A stretch of DNA of 64,000 nt, taken from NCBI RefSeq assembly GCF_001314875.1, contig NZ_LJZS01000013.1:31889-95888 (forward strand). Reading direction: 5' to 3'. The translations under genes were made by a program, and so were the position numbers. The notes under the pieces were generated by a model that was not told where the DNA came from, did not search any database, and worked only from the letters and a program-made list of their open reading frames with translations. Position 1 is the stretch's first letter; every line of letters begins with the position of its first letter. This document shows, one piece after another, positions 8,466 through 15,734 of this stretch. The DNA is from Halomonas sp. HL-48 (lineage in GTDB: Bacteria > Pseudomonadota > Gammaproteobacteria > Pseudomonadales > Halomonadaceae).

Positions 8466-9532
8466 GTTTCCTGCTCTTCGCGCTGGCCTTGGCGGATAGT
8501 CTGACGCGCCTCGCTTTGTTCTTCGGCGCTGGCCGTGGGCGTCTCATGCTCGCCGCTGCGTTTAGGTCGGTAACACAGGGTGGCAAGTATCGGAAAGTGA
8601 TCCGATCCAAAGCCTTGTAGTCGGCTCATGCTGCCGAGCATGAACTGCTCGCTGACAAAGATATGGTCGAGGGGCCAGCGCAGGACCGGGTAGTGGGCGT
8701 GGAAGGTGTTGAACATGCCGCGCCCCCGACGTGGATCAAGCATGCCGCCGATGCGGCAAAAGCGCCGCGTGGTGCGCGACCAGGCAACGTCGTTGAGGTC
8801 GCCTGCGACCAGTGTCGGTTGCGGAGTTTTATGGATTCTTTCGCCGATCCACAGTAGTTCGGCGTCGCGCCACAGCGACTTCTCGCTTTCACCCGGGGCA
8901 GGGGGGCGTGGATGCACTGCAAACAGACGGATTACCTCGCCCCCTGGCAGCCTGACATGGGTATGAATGGAGGGAATGTCGTCCTGGATCAGCCACTCGA
9001 CGGAGGTGTCTTCCAGCGGCAGGCGCGAGTAAAGGTGCATGCCGTAAAGGTTGTCGAGGGGGATTTTGACGCTATGAGGCCACTGTTCATCCAGTTCGGG
9101 GTCGAGCTGATCCTGCCACCACTGATCGGACTCGAGGGTCAGCACAATATCGGGCTGATGGGCGTGAATTTGCTTGATCAGGTCTGCGGAACGTCGATTA
9201 GGTGTCAGAACATTGGCGATGAGCAGCGTGATGTCGCGTTTATCATCGCGAACCTTGGCCGAGCGGACCTGCTTGGGCCAAAGGCGAGTCCAGGGGAGGA
9301 TATAACACGCCTGAATGACGATAACGATGCCACAAAGCACCAGGGTAATGGTTCGCCACATTGGCGACACGGGCAGTAGCACCGCTGCCAGCAGACAGAG
9401 CGCCGCGGCGCTTGCGATCTGCAGGCGGGGAAACTCAAAGCTGCGGATCCACCACCAGCGGAGTCTGATACGGGCAATGAACGTTGCAAGCAGCAAGACG
9501 ATCGCAATGCTTCCCAGCAGTAGGCCGAGCAT
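8462..9532 (-). CDS. Membrane-anchored endonuclease/exonuclease/phosphatase-fold protein
   Basis: The 356-residue protein has three hydrophobic segments in the first 85 or so residues, followed by an EEP (DNase I-like) domain. Recognisable motifs are LLIANVL near the start of the domain, TLESDQWW (metal-binding Glu), GDLNDVAWS (Asp, Asn), and GSDHFPILATL (catalytic Asp-His) near the end. Such proteins may be phosphodiesterases facing the periplasm, but the substrate is not known. The start at 9532 is supported by AAAGGAG; the longer open frame upstream reaches toward the tRNA promoter. The C-terminal 35 residues are charged and probably disordered. It overlaps the fumC stop tail to tail. Confidence 0.82.
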   Translation of the reverse strand: MLGLLLGSIAIVLLLATFIARIRLRWWWIRSFEFPRLQIASAAALCLLAAVLLPVSPMWRTITLVLCGIVIVIQACYILPWTRLWPKQVRSAKVRDDKRDITLLIANVLTPNRRSADLIKQIHAHQPDIVLTLESDQWWQDQLDPELDEQWPHSVKIPLDNLYGMHLYSRLPLEDTSVEWLIQDDIPSIHTHVRLPGGEVIRLFAVHPRPPAPGESEKSLWRDAELLWIGERIHKTPQPTLVAGDLNDVAWSRTTRRFCRIGGMLDPRRGRGMFNTFHAHYPVLRWPLDHIFVSEQFMLGSMSRLQGFGSDHFPILATLCYRPKRSGEHETPTASAEEQSEARQTIRQGQREEQET

Positions 9533-9676
9533 GGTCGGTCTCCTTTCATTGTATGTGCGTTCGTCGGTCAGGCGTCGTTCCAGTGTAGCACTGGGTTTTG
9601 GAGGGACGTGCGAAAATTGCCGGATCCTCAGATCGCCGATGATGACGAGCAGCCTTTGGGTAAGCCGATAAATAGC

Positions 9677-9704
9677 TTGCAATTCAGTGGCGGAAACGTA
9701 AAAT
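9677..9704 (+). promoter_or_regulatory. Promoter of the tRNA-Val pair
   Basis: -35 TTGCAA (9677-9682) and -10 TAAAAT (9699-9704) are spaced by 16 bp and followed by a GC-rich start region about 20 bp before the first tRNA. Confidence 0.65.
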
Positions 9705-9722
9705 ACGCATCCGTTGCTCGGC

Positions 9723-9799
9723 AGGACCATAGCTCAGTTGGTTAGAGCGCCACGTTGACATCGTGGAGGTCGGCGGTTCAAATCCGCCTGGTCCTACCA
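9723..9799 (+). tRNA. tRNA-Val(GAC)
   Basis: This 77-nt cloverleaf has acceptor AGGACCA paired with TGGTCCT, discriminator A and an encoded CCA. The anticodon arm CCACG/CGTGG encloses TTGACAT, giving anticodon GAC. The TTCAAAT T-loop is present. Confidence 0.97.
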
Positions 9800-9840
9800 T
9801 CTCCAACGCCGTGTATCGGCGCTTTAGCAACCCGGTTTAC

Positions 9841-9917
9841 AGGACCATAGCTCAGTTGGTTAGAGCGCCACGTTGACATCGTGGAGGTCGGCGGTTCAAA
9901 TCCGCCTGGTCCTACCA
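9841..9917 (+). tRNA. tRNA-Val(GAC), second identical copy
   Basis: It is identical over all 77 nt to the copy at 9723, separated by a 41-nt spacer, and presumably processed from the same precursor. Anticodon GAC, CCA encoded. A strong terminator follows directly. Confidence 0.97.
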
Positions 9918-9921
9918 GATC

Positions 9922-9953
9922 ACGCCCCGTCATCACCATGACGGGGCGTTTTT
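9922..9953 (+). terminator. Terminator of the tRNA-Val unit
   Basis: A perfect 12-bp stem (9922-9933 with 9938-9949) with a CACC loop is followed by a T run. Confidence 0.92.
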
Positions 9954-10001
9954 GTAGGTTGCGAGTGCATGCCAGTGACCAGCGTCTAGCCGCCTTGCGG
10001 G

Positions 10002-10481
10002 TTAGTGCTTCCAGCGGGGGAGGTCGGTGTGCTGTTGAAAGAGGCGCAGCAAGCCTTCAATGCCGGTTTGGTCCTCGTGACTAAAGCGCGCTTCGAGCGG
10101 GCTATCGATATCCAGCACGCCCCAGAGTTGATCCTCCACCACGATAGGCACGACCAGCTCCGAGCGTGAGGCCACGTCGCAGGCGATGTGGTCGGCAATG
10201 CGATGGACGTCGTCGATGCGCTGAGTGGCGCGCTGTCGTGCGGCGGCGCCGCAGACGCCTTTGCTAAACGGAATAGGGTGGCAGGCGGGCTTGCCCTGAA
10301 AAGGGCCTAGCGCAAGCGTCTCGGGCGTGCGCTGCAGGTAAAAGCCCACCCAGTTGAGATGAGGGAGCGCCTGCATGATAAACGCGCAGGTTTGCGCGCT
10401 GTTGGTCAGCCAGTCGCGATCATCCAGCAGCGCCGCCAACTGACGCTCGAGCCGCTCGTAGTTCACGGTTTCCAGTGCCAT
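10002..10481 (-). CDS. msrC: Free methionine-(R)-sulfoxide reductase (GAF-domain fRMsr)
   Basis: This 159-residue GAF-domain enzyme reduces free Met-R-sulfoxide to methionine. The three cysteines of the family are present in the right context: GKPACHPIP, GKGVCG-like SKGVCGAAA, and IACDVASRSE (resolving and catalytic positions as in E. coli YebR). The chosen start has CGGAG before it; a longer frame adds 14 residues of no similarity. It lies 92 bp after metQ in the same direction, beyond a strong hairpin, so it may receive only part of the metNIQ transcript. Its role fits well with methionine import. Confidence 0.9.
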   Translation of the reverse strand: MALETVNYERLERQLAALLDDRDWLTNSAQTCAFIMQALPHLNWVGFYLQRTPETLALGPFQGKPACHPIPFSKGVCGAAARQRATQRIDDVHRIADHIACDVASRSELVVPIVVEDQLWGVLDIDSPLEARFSHEDQTGIEGLLRLFQQHTDLPRWKH

Positions 10482-10519
10482 GTCGTCTCCGAGGTTATTT
10501 TCTTGGTCTATATATAAAT

Positions 10520-10549
10520 GCACTGGGCCGACAGTTGTCGGCCCAGTGC
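10520..10549 (-). terminator. Strong hairpin between metQ and msrC
   Basis: The arms GCACTGGGCCGACA and TGTCGGCCCAGTGC (10520-10533 with 10536-10549) are perfectly complementary; realistically 12-13 bp with a tight tetraloop. On the minus strand it is followed by an A/T-rich tail, ATTTATATATAG, rather than a clean T run. It may be a leaky terminator or a 3'-end stabiliser for metNIQ mRNA. Confidence 0.65.
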
Positions 10550-10573
10550 TGATCGTGCTGTGGTGTCGGCGGA

Positions 10574-11359
10574 TTATTTCCAGCCGGGTACCGCACCGCC
10601 ATCGAAGAGCTCTTCCGCTTTCTCAATGACTTCTTCGCTCTGGTAGGCGTCTACCAGTTGCTGGATCTCTTCGCGATCTTCATCGCCGCCTCTGACGGCA
10701 ATCAGGTTGACGTAGGGCGACTCAGGACCTTCTTTGATCAAGGCGTCGTCAAGATTTAGCCCGGCAGGCTGCGCAAAGGTGTTGTTGATGAAGGCCATGT
10801 CCACGTCCGGCAATACGCGCGGTAGCTGGGCGGCTTCGATTTCACGGAAGCGATAGTCGTTGGGGTTTTCCGCGATGTCGATGGGCGTGGCTTCAAGATT
10901 CTCGGGGTCATTGAGCGTAATGAGGCCTTCATTGTGCATCAGAATCAGCGCGCGACCTTCGTTGGACGGGTCGTTGGGCAGCGCAATCTGGGCGCCTTCG
11001 GGCAGCTCGTCGATGCTGTCGTACTTCTCGGAGTAGGCGCCGATGGGATAAACGAAGGTGTAACCCGCAATGGCAAAGTCGTAGCCACGGTCGTTGACCA
11101 TGGACTGCATGTAGGGCTCGTGCTGGTAGGCGTTGGCATCGAGGCTGCCATCGGCTAACGCCGCATTGGGTGTCACGTAGTCGGTGAATTCGATGATTTC
11201 GACGTCAAGGTTGTGCTCTTCCTTGGCGATCTGCGCAGCGACCTGCATGACCTCGGTTTCGGGGCCGGCGACGGTGCCCATCTTGATGCTCGCCGCCTGG
11301 GCGCTGGCGCCGATGGCCAGGGCCAGAGCGGTAACGGTGCTAATGGCTAGGGTTTTCAT
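10574..11359 (-). CDS. metQ: Methionine ABC transporter substrate-binding protein MetQ
   Basis: The 261-residue NlpA/MetQ-family protein delivers methionine (and possibly its sulfoxides) to MetNI. A signal peptide spans residues 1-22 or so and ends in AQA-A; there is no lipobox cysteine, so unlike E. coli MetQ it is probably a soluble periplasmic protein. Family segments include IKMGTVAGPETEVMQ, DANAYQHEPYM, and the conserved ALPNDPSNEGRALILM. The mature protein is strongly acidic, as expected for a halophile's exported protein. The start at 11359 has AGGAGATAAC before it. It is the third gene of metNIQ. Confidence 0.93.
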   Translation of the reverse strand: MKTLAISTVTALALAIGASAQAASIKMGTVAGPETEVMQVAAQIAKEEHNLDVEIIEFTDYVTPNAALADGSLDANAYQHEPYMQSMVNDRGYDFAIAGYTFVYPIGAYSEKYDSIDELPEGAQIALPNDPSNEGRALILMHNEGLITLNDPENLEATPIDIAENPNDYRFREIEAAQLPRVLPDVDMAFINNTFAQPAGLNLDDALIKEGPESPYVNLIAVRGGDEDREEIQQLVDAYQSEEVIEKAEELFDGGAVPGWK

Positions 11360-11451
11360 GTTATCTCCTGATGAGTACCCGCTTTGGTTAAAGGTCATAA
11401 TGAAATTAATTTTAATGCTTTTTCGTTATATGTCCACCAGAAGGCAAACGG

Positions 11452-12105
11452 CTACTTGCGGTCGGTCTTGCGCACCAGGTAATCGCCCAGGCTCTGAAAG
11501 CCTTGCACCATGACCACCAGTACCACGACCGTGATCAGCATGATCGTGGGGTTGAAGCGGTTGTAGCCGTAGCGAATGCCCAGGTCACCCAGGCCGCCGC
11601 CGCCTACGGCGCCAGCCATTGCCGAGTAGCTGACCAGCGTGACCAGCGTGATGGTCAGGCCGGTAATGATGCCGCCGCGCGCTTCGGGGATGAGCACCTT
11701 GACGATGATCTGCCAGGGTGTGGCGCCCATGGCCTGAGCCGCTTCGATCAGACCCGGCGAAAGTTCGTTGAGCGCACCTTCGATCAGCCGAGCGACGAAG
11801 GGAATCGCGGCGATGGTCAGGGGGACGGCCGCCGCGTTGATGCCAATGGACGTGCCGACCATCATGCGCGTAAAGGGGGTGATCGCCACCATCAGGATGA
11901 TAAACGGAATGGAGCGGCCCACGTTGGTCACGATGCCCAGGGAGTGGTTGAGCAGCGGCTTGGCGAGAATCTGCCTGGGGCGCGTGACGTACAGCAGCAC
12001 GCCCAGCGGAAGCCCCAGCAACGTCGAGATCACACCTGATATTGCGACCATGTAAAGCGTGTCTAGCGTGGCCTGGATAATAAGCTCAATCATTGCGCTG
12101 GACAT
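11452..12105 (-). CDS. metI: Methionine ABC transporter permease MetI
   Basis: This 217-residue inner-membrane permease has five hydrophobic segments. The EAA loop is visible as ALNELSPGLIEAAQAMGATPWQI-like sequence (EAAQAMGA), which contacts MetN. The conserved N-terminal block LGLPLGVLLYVTRP matches E. coli MetI. Start 12105 is chosen because it lines up with the E. coli N-terminus and has GAGGTA upstream; a TTG at 12111 and an ATG at 12093 are alternatives. The coding region overlaps the end of metN by 20 bp, consistent with translational coupling. Confidence 0.93.
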   Translation of the reverse strand: MSSAMIELIIQATLDTLYMVAISGVISTLLGLPLGVLLYVTRPRQILAKPLLNHSLGIVTNVGRSIPFIILMVAITPFTRMMVGTSIGINAAAVPLTIAAIPFVARLIEGALNELSPGLIEAAQAMGATPWQIIVKVLIPEARGGIITGLTITLVTLVSYSAMAGAVGGGGLGDLGIRYGYNRFNPTIMLITVVVLVVMVQGFQSLGDYLVRKTDRK

Positions 12106-13129
12106 AGCCAAGTACCTCTACCTGTAGTTGGTGGTCTGCCAAGTAGTTCATGGCGGCCTGGGTCTGCTCTGACGTGCCCAGCAGTTCGGCGATCATCAAG
12201 CCCAGCGTGCGGTCCTGAATAGACTCCACCTTGGCCTGCAGAATGCTCACATCGACCCCGCAATCCCGCGCCAGGCGGGAGATAAGCGGGGTCGAGACCG
12301 CATCCCCTGCAAACGTCAGGCGCACCACCGGATGCGCGTTGGCTGCCGGGTCGTCGTGCAGCTGATCAAGCAGGTCCTTGGGGGGCGATAGCTGCAGGAA
12401 GTCATTGAGAAACTCGCGACCTAGCTGGGTGCGCGGGGCGGTAAAGAAATCGCCGACGTCGGCGTCCTCAACCAGTTCGCCATCGGAGATCAGGCTGACC
12501 CGGTGGCAGATCGACTTGACGACTTCCATTTCGTGGGTGATCAACAAAATGGTGATGCCGAGCTGCTGATTGATATCGCGCAGTAGTTCAAGGATGGAGC
12601 TGGTGGTCTGAGGATCGAGCGCTGAAGTGCCTTCATCGCAAAGCAGCACCCGAGGGTTGCTGGCCAGAGCGCGGGCAATCGCCACGCGCTGCTTCTGGCC
12701 GCCGGACAGATGAGCCGGATACTGATCCGTCTTGTCGGAGAGCCCGACCAGTTTGAGCAGCGGGGTCACGCGTTCGCGAATGTCCTTGCTTGGCAGGCCC
12801 ATCAGTTCCAGCGGCAGCGCGACGTTATCGAACACGTTGCGCGTGGTAAGCAGGTTAAAGTGCTGGAAGATCATGCCGATCCGGTGGCGCGCTTGATTGA
12901 GCGCCGGGGTGCTGAGCCCCGTGATTTCCTGACCATCAACGGTAACGGTTCCCTGGGTAGGGCGTTCAAGCAGGTTGACGCAGCGGATAAGCGTCGACTT
13001 GCCGGCGCCGGACAATCCGATAACGCCGTGGATAGCCCCTTTGGGAATCGTCAGGTTGACGCCCTTGAGGGCGTGCACGGCGTGGCTGCCGGTGCCATAG
13101 GTTTTGCTGACATTATTGAGTTCGATCAT
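12086..13129 (-). CDS. metN: Methionine ABC transporter ATP-binding protein MetN
   Basis: This 347-residue ABC ATPase energises methionine uptake. Walker A is GLSGAGKST, the signature LSGGQKQRVAIARAL, and Walker B VLLCDEGTSALDP, with Gly where Ala is usual (harmless as far as known). The C-terminal 80 or so residues form the NIL/ACT-like domain (VRLTFAGDAVSTPLISRL) that binds methionine and mediates trans-inhibition in E. coli MetN. Start 13129 matches the family; the open frame continues upstream across the riboswitch terminator and is not coding there. First gene of the unit, controlled by the upstream SAM-II-like leader. Confidence 0.95.
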   Translation of the reverse strand: MIELNNVSKTYGTGSHAVHALKGVNLTIPKGAIHGVIGLSGAGKSTLIRCVNLLERPTQGTVTVDGQEITGLSTPALNQARHRIGMIFQHFNLLTTRNVFDNVALPLELMGLPSKDIRERVTPLLKLVGLSDKTDQYPAHLSGGQKQRVAIARALASNPRVLLCDEGTSALDPQTTSSILELLRDINQQLGITILLITHEMEVVKSICHRVSLISDGELVEDADVGDFFTAPRTQLGREFLNDFLQLSPPKDLLDQLHDDPAANAHPVVRLTFAGDAVSTPLISRLARDCGVDVSILQAKVESIQDRTLGLMIAELLGTSEQTQAAMNYLADHQLQVEVLGYVQRND

Positions 13130-13190
13130 GGCGTCTGCCTTGCCTGTAGGCCAAAGACGAAGGTGAGGGCGCAAGCGTAGGGTGGGGAAC

Positions 13191-13217
13191 AAAAAAAGGC
13201 CACCCTGGCGGGTGGCC
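13191..13217 (-). terminator. Intrinsic terminator in the metN leader (riboswitch expression platform)
   Basis: On the minus strand, the stem GGCCACCC/GGGTGGCC (13217-13210 with 13205-13198) with a GCCA loop is followed by seven T residues (13197-13191). It lies between promoter and metN, so it must be conditional. Its 5' arm contains CACCC, which can alternatively pair with GGGTG at 13236-13232 in the aptamer. Confidence 0.9.
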
Positions 13218-13231
13218 ATCAACGCTGGACA

Positions 13232-13301
13232 CACCCTTTTAGCTGCACTTCACCAAGCGTTTACTCGGTGGACGCCCGCAATCTGGGTACAAATCGGCGT
13301 C
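13232..13301 (-). ncRNA. SAM-II-type riboswitch aptamer upstream of metNIQ
   Basis: Read on the minus strand, P1 GACGCC/GGCGTC (13301-13296 with 13276-13271) encloses an L1 of GATTTGTACCCAGATTGC. A 20-nt hairpin (13270-13251) follows, then AAGTGCAGCTAAAAGGGTG. The SAM-II core elements GAUUUG, UUGC and AAGU-(N)-GCUAAA are all present in order. The H-type pseudoknot can form: UUGC of L1 with GCAG (P2a) and UACCC of L1 with GGGUG (P2b). Known SAM-II RNAs bind S-adenosylmethionine. The extra hairpin between the P1 3' strand and the pseudoknot strand is longer than in the textbook examples I know. Terminator and promoter placement support transcriptional control of metNIQ. Confidence 0.85.
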
Positions 13302-13317
13302 TTACATTTGCGGCGAA

Positions 13318-13346
13318 AGTCTAGGGATCTGAAATGAAAATGTCAA
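13318..13346 (-). promoter_or_regulatory. Promoter of the metNIQ leader
   Basis: On the minus strand, a consensus -35 TTGACA (13341-13346) and -10 TAGACT (13318-13323) are 17 bp apart. Predicted start is near 13311, about 10 nt before the riboswitch P1. Confidence 0.85.
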
Positions 13347-13564
13347 TTAAAAGCACAACATCCTGTGGTTTTTAAGGTGAATGTAAAGCTTTTAACTAAA
13401 TAACGTTTTATAAAAAGAATATATTTCTGTTTTTTGCCAATAGCGGGTGTCTCTGTAGCAATTATTGACGCCGTTACGTTGATGGGCAGTGCTTCCAAAT
13501 GGGGTGCACAAGATGGTTTGTGCAGTAGTAAGCTTGCACACTGATTAATCAAAGCGAGGGCGCT
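13347..13564. other. AT-rich intergenic region before ribE
   Basis: This region, between the metNIQ promoter and ribE, is distinctly AT-rich for about the first 110 bases. It contains no FMN riboswitch that I can recognise and no clear promoter; a GTGCA-N10-TGCAC inverted repeat lies near 13519-13538. AGCGAGGG serves as ribE ribosome binding site. Confidence 0.5.
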
Positions 13565-14188
13565 ATGTTTACTGGCATCGTGCAAGGCAAGGTTGAGGTC
13601 GTGGAAGTGCGTGAGCTTGATAAGTTCCGTACGCACGTGGTGAAGATGCCCGATGCATTGCGCGAGGGGCTGGCGATTGGCGCTTCGGTAGCGCATAACG
13701 GCGTGTGCTTGACGGTTACGGATATTTCGGGTGACCGGGTAAGCTTTGATTTGATGCGCGAAACCCTGCGGCTGACCAATCTTGGTGCAGTCGTGGTCGG
13801 TCAGTGCGTCAATATCGAGCGGGCGGCGCGTTTTGGCGATGAAATTGGCGGGCATTCCATGTCGGGACATGTGATTTGCATGGCCGAGGTCGTGGCCATT
13901 GACGAAGCCCCCAATAACCGCCGGCTGTGGTTTGCGTTACCCGCTGCCATGGGGCGTTTTGTTTTCGAGAAAGGCTACATCGGCGTTGACGGAATAAGCC
14001 TGACGATTGGCGACGTGCGATCTTCAGGCGAGGGCATCGAGTTCAGCGTCAACCTCATTCCCGAAACGCTATCTCGCACCACGCTTGGCGAGCGATTGCC
14101 CGGCGCACAGGTTAATATTGAAATCGATCCGCAAACCCAGGTGATCGTTGAAACGGTGGAGCGCGTTTTAGCCAGCCAAATGGGCTGA
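13565..14188 (+). CDS. ribE: Riboflavin synthase, alpha subunit
   Basis: Riboflavin synthase dismutates two molecules of 6,7-dimethyl-8-ribityllumazine to riboflavin. The 207-residue protein has the diagnostic MFTGIVQG N-terminus and two tandem lumazine-binding barrels: residues 1-95 (with VAHNGVCLTVTD) and about 97-190 (with GVDGISLTIGDV), followed by a C-terminal trimerisation helix. Length and motifs are typical. The gene stands alone, away from other rib genes, and no FMN riboswitch precedes it. Confidence 0.95.
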   Translation: MFTGIVQGKVEVVEVRELDKFRTHVVKMPDALREGLAIGASVAHNGVCLTVTDISGDRVSFDLMRETLRLTNLGAVVVGQCVNIERAARFGDEIGGHSMSGHVICMAEVVAIDEAPNNRRLWFALPAAMGRFVFEKGYIGVDGISLTIGDVRSSGEGIEFSVNLIPETLSRTTLGERLPGAQVNIEIDPQTQVIVETVERVLASQMG

Positions 14189-14267
14189 TAGTGGCCGCGC
14201 TTATTCTTTACGTGGCGACCTGACCGATTGGTTAAAATCTGGCCTGAAGTTTGCTTATGCTAAGCGA

Positions 14268-14338
14268 CGGAAAGTAACAGACGGGCATCCGCCCGTGACC
14301 GACGGCTGCACAAGGTATCGCATCGGGCGTTACCTTTC
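14268..14338 (+). ncRNA. Structured leader RNA candidate before the purine permease
   Basis: A three-way junction can be drawn. P1 is GAAAGTAAC (14270-14278) with GTTACCTTTC (14329-14338), nine pairs and one bulged C. P2 is the hairpin ACGGGC/GCCCGT with an ATCC loop (14281-14296). P3 is CCGA/TCGG (14299-14302 with 14323-14326) plus TGC/GCA. It lies 68 nt before the permease ATG. I do not match it to the known purine, xanthine, PRPP or guanidine riboswitch consensus, so it is only a candidate. Confidence 0.4.
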
Positions 14339-14405
14339 GGTAGTATGTGCGGCTTTTCGCGCTGCCGGGGCGCATCGAGCGTTTACGCGAAGGATAAAAA
14401 GACCT

Positions 14406-15704
14406 ATGAATTTTCTGGACAAGCAATTCGGGCTCACCGAGCATCAAACCAGCGTCAAGACAGAGGTTATCGCGGGGATTACCACTTTCCTGACGATGGC
14501 CTACATCATCTTCGTCAACCCCAGCATCCTTTCTGAAGCCGGGATGGACTATGGTGCGGTATTTGTCGCTACCTGTGTAGCCGCTGCCATTGGCTGTCTG
14601 ATCATGGGGCTGTGGGCGAATTATCCTATCGCGCAGGCGCCCGGCATGGGGCTCAATGCGTTCTTTACCTACGGCGTGGTCCTGGGGATGGGGTACACCT
14701 GGGAAGCGGCGCTGGGGGCGGTGTTCTTCTCTGGCCTGTGTTTCTTCCTGCTCAGCATTTTTAAAATCCGTGAGTGGATCATCAATTCCATCCCGCTGTC
14801 ACTGCGGCTGGGGATTGCCGCCGGTATTGGCCTGTTCCTGGCCATGATTGCCCTGAAAAACGCCGGTATCGTCGTTGCTGACGACGCCACTTTTGTTGCC
14901 CTCGGGGACCTTTCCGAGCCGGCAGCGCTGTATGCACTGTTGGGCTTTTTCGTGATTACCGCGCTGTCCTATCTAAACGTCACCGGCGCGGTGATGATCG
15001 GCATTCTTGGCATTACCATCGCCTCTATGGTGCTTGGCCATAACGAATACGGCGGCCTGATGTCCATGCCGCCCTCGATTGCGCCGACCTTTATGGCGAT
15101 GGACCTCATGGGGGCGCTCGATGTCGCCATGCTGAGCGTGATTTTCGCCTTCCTGTTCGTGGACCTGTTCGACACCTCAGGCACGCTGGTGGGCGTGGCG
15201 CACCGGGGCAAGCTGCTCGATAAGGACGGCAAACTGCCGCGTCTGGGTCGGGCCATGATGGCTGACAGTACGGCTTCGATGGCTGGTGCCGCCCTGGGTA
15301 CTTCCACCACCACCAGCTATATAGAGTCGACGGCAGGGATTGCCTCGGGCGGTCGCACGGGACTGACTGCGGTCGTCGTTGCGGTGCTTTTCCTTGTTAG
15401 CCTGTTTTTCGCCCCGTTGGCGGGCTCCATTCCCGCCTTTGCCACCGCCGGTGCCTTGCTCTATGTGGCCGTGTTGATGGCTGGCAGTCTGGCCCATGCC
15501 AACTGGGACGACCCGACTGACGCCGCGCCGGTATTGATTGCCGCCCTGGCGATGCCGCTAACCTTCTCGATTGCCGAGGGCATTGCCCTGGGGTTCATCA
15601 GCTATGCCGCTATCAAGACCCTGTCGGGTCGCTTCAAAGACCTTAACCCGGCAGTGATTATCCTGGCGCTGCTGTTTGCAGTGAAATTCCTGTTCCTAGA
15701 CTAA
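14406..15704 (+). CDS. NCS2 family purine permease (AzgA/GhxP type)
   Basis: This 432-residue polytopic proton symporter of the AzgA-like branch imports hypoxanthine, guanine or adenine. Family segments are EVIAGITTFLTMAYIIFVNP at the N-terminus, the GMGLNAFFTY loop, FLFVDLFDTSGTLVGV, and the GTSTTTSYIESTAGIASGG motif of TM10. About 12-13 hydrophobic segments are visible. Start 14406 matches the family; the frame upstream runs through the structured leader. AAGGA lies 12 bases before the ATG. Clustering with apt and gpt supports a purine salvage role; exact specificity cannot be read from sequence. Confidence 0.88.
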   Translation: MNFLDKQFGLTEHQTSVKTEVIAGITTFLTMAYIIFVNPSILSEAGMDYGAVFVATCVAAAIGCLIMGLWANYPIAQAPGMGLNAFFTYGVVLGMGYTWEAALGAVFFSGLCFFLLSIFKIREWIINSIPLSLRLGIAAGIGLFLAMIALKNAGIVVADDATFVALGDLSEPAALYALLGFFVITALSYLNVTGAVMIGILGITIASMVLGHNEYGGLMSMPPSIAPTFMAMDLMGALDVAMLSVIFAFLFVDLFDTSGTLVGVAHRGKLLDKDGKLPRLGRAMMADSTASMAGAALGTSTTTSYIESTAGIASGGRTGLTAVVVAVLFLVSLFFAPLAGSIPAFATAGALLYVAVLMAGSLAHANWDDPTDAAPVLIAALAMPLTFSIAEGIALGFISYAAIKTLSGRFKDLNPAVIILALLFAVKFLFLD

Positions 15705-15734
15705 CGTGGTTTTATCAACCCAATGAGAGACGCG

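Noticed and set aside
13347..13564. FMN riboswitch before ribE
   Set aside because: The conserved RFN-element strings are absent; the gap is mostly AT-rich and unstructured by eye.
14268..14338. Known guanine/adenine riboswitch
   Set aside because: The junction resembles the purine class only in outline; the conserved junction nucleotides of that class are missing.
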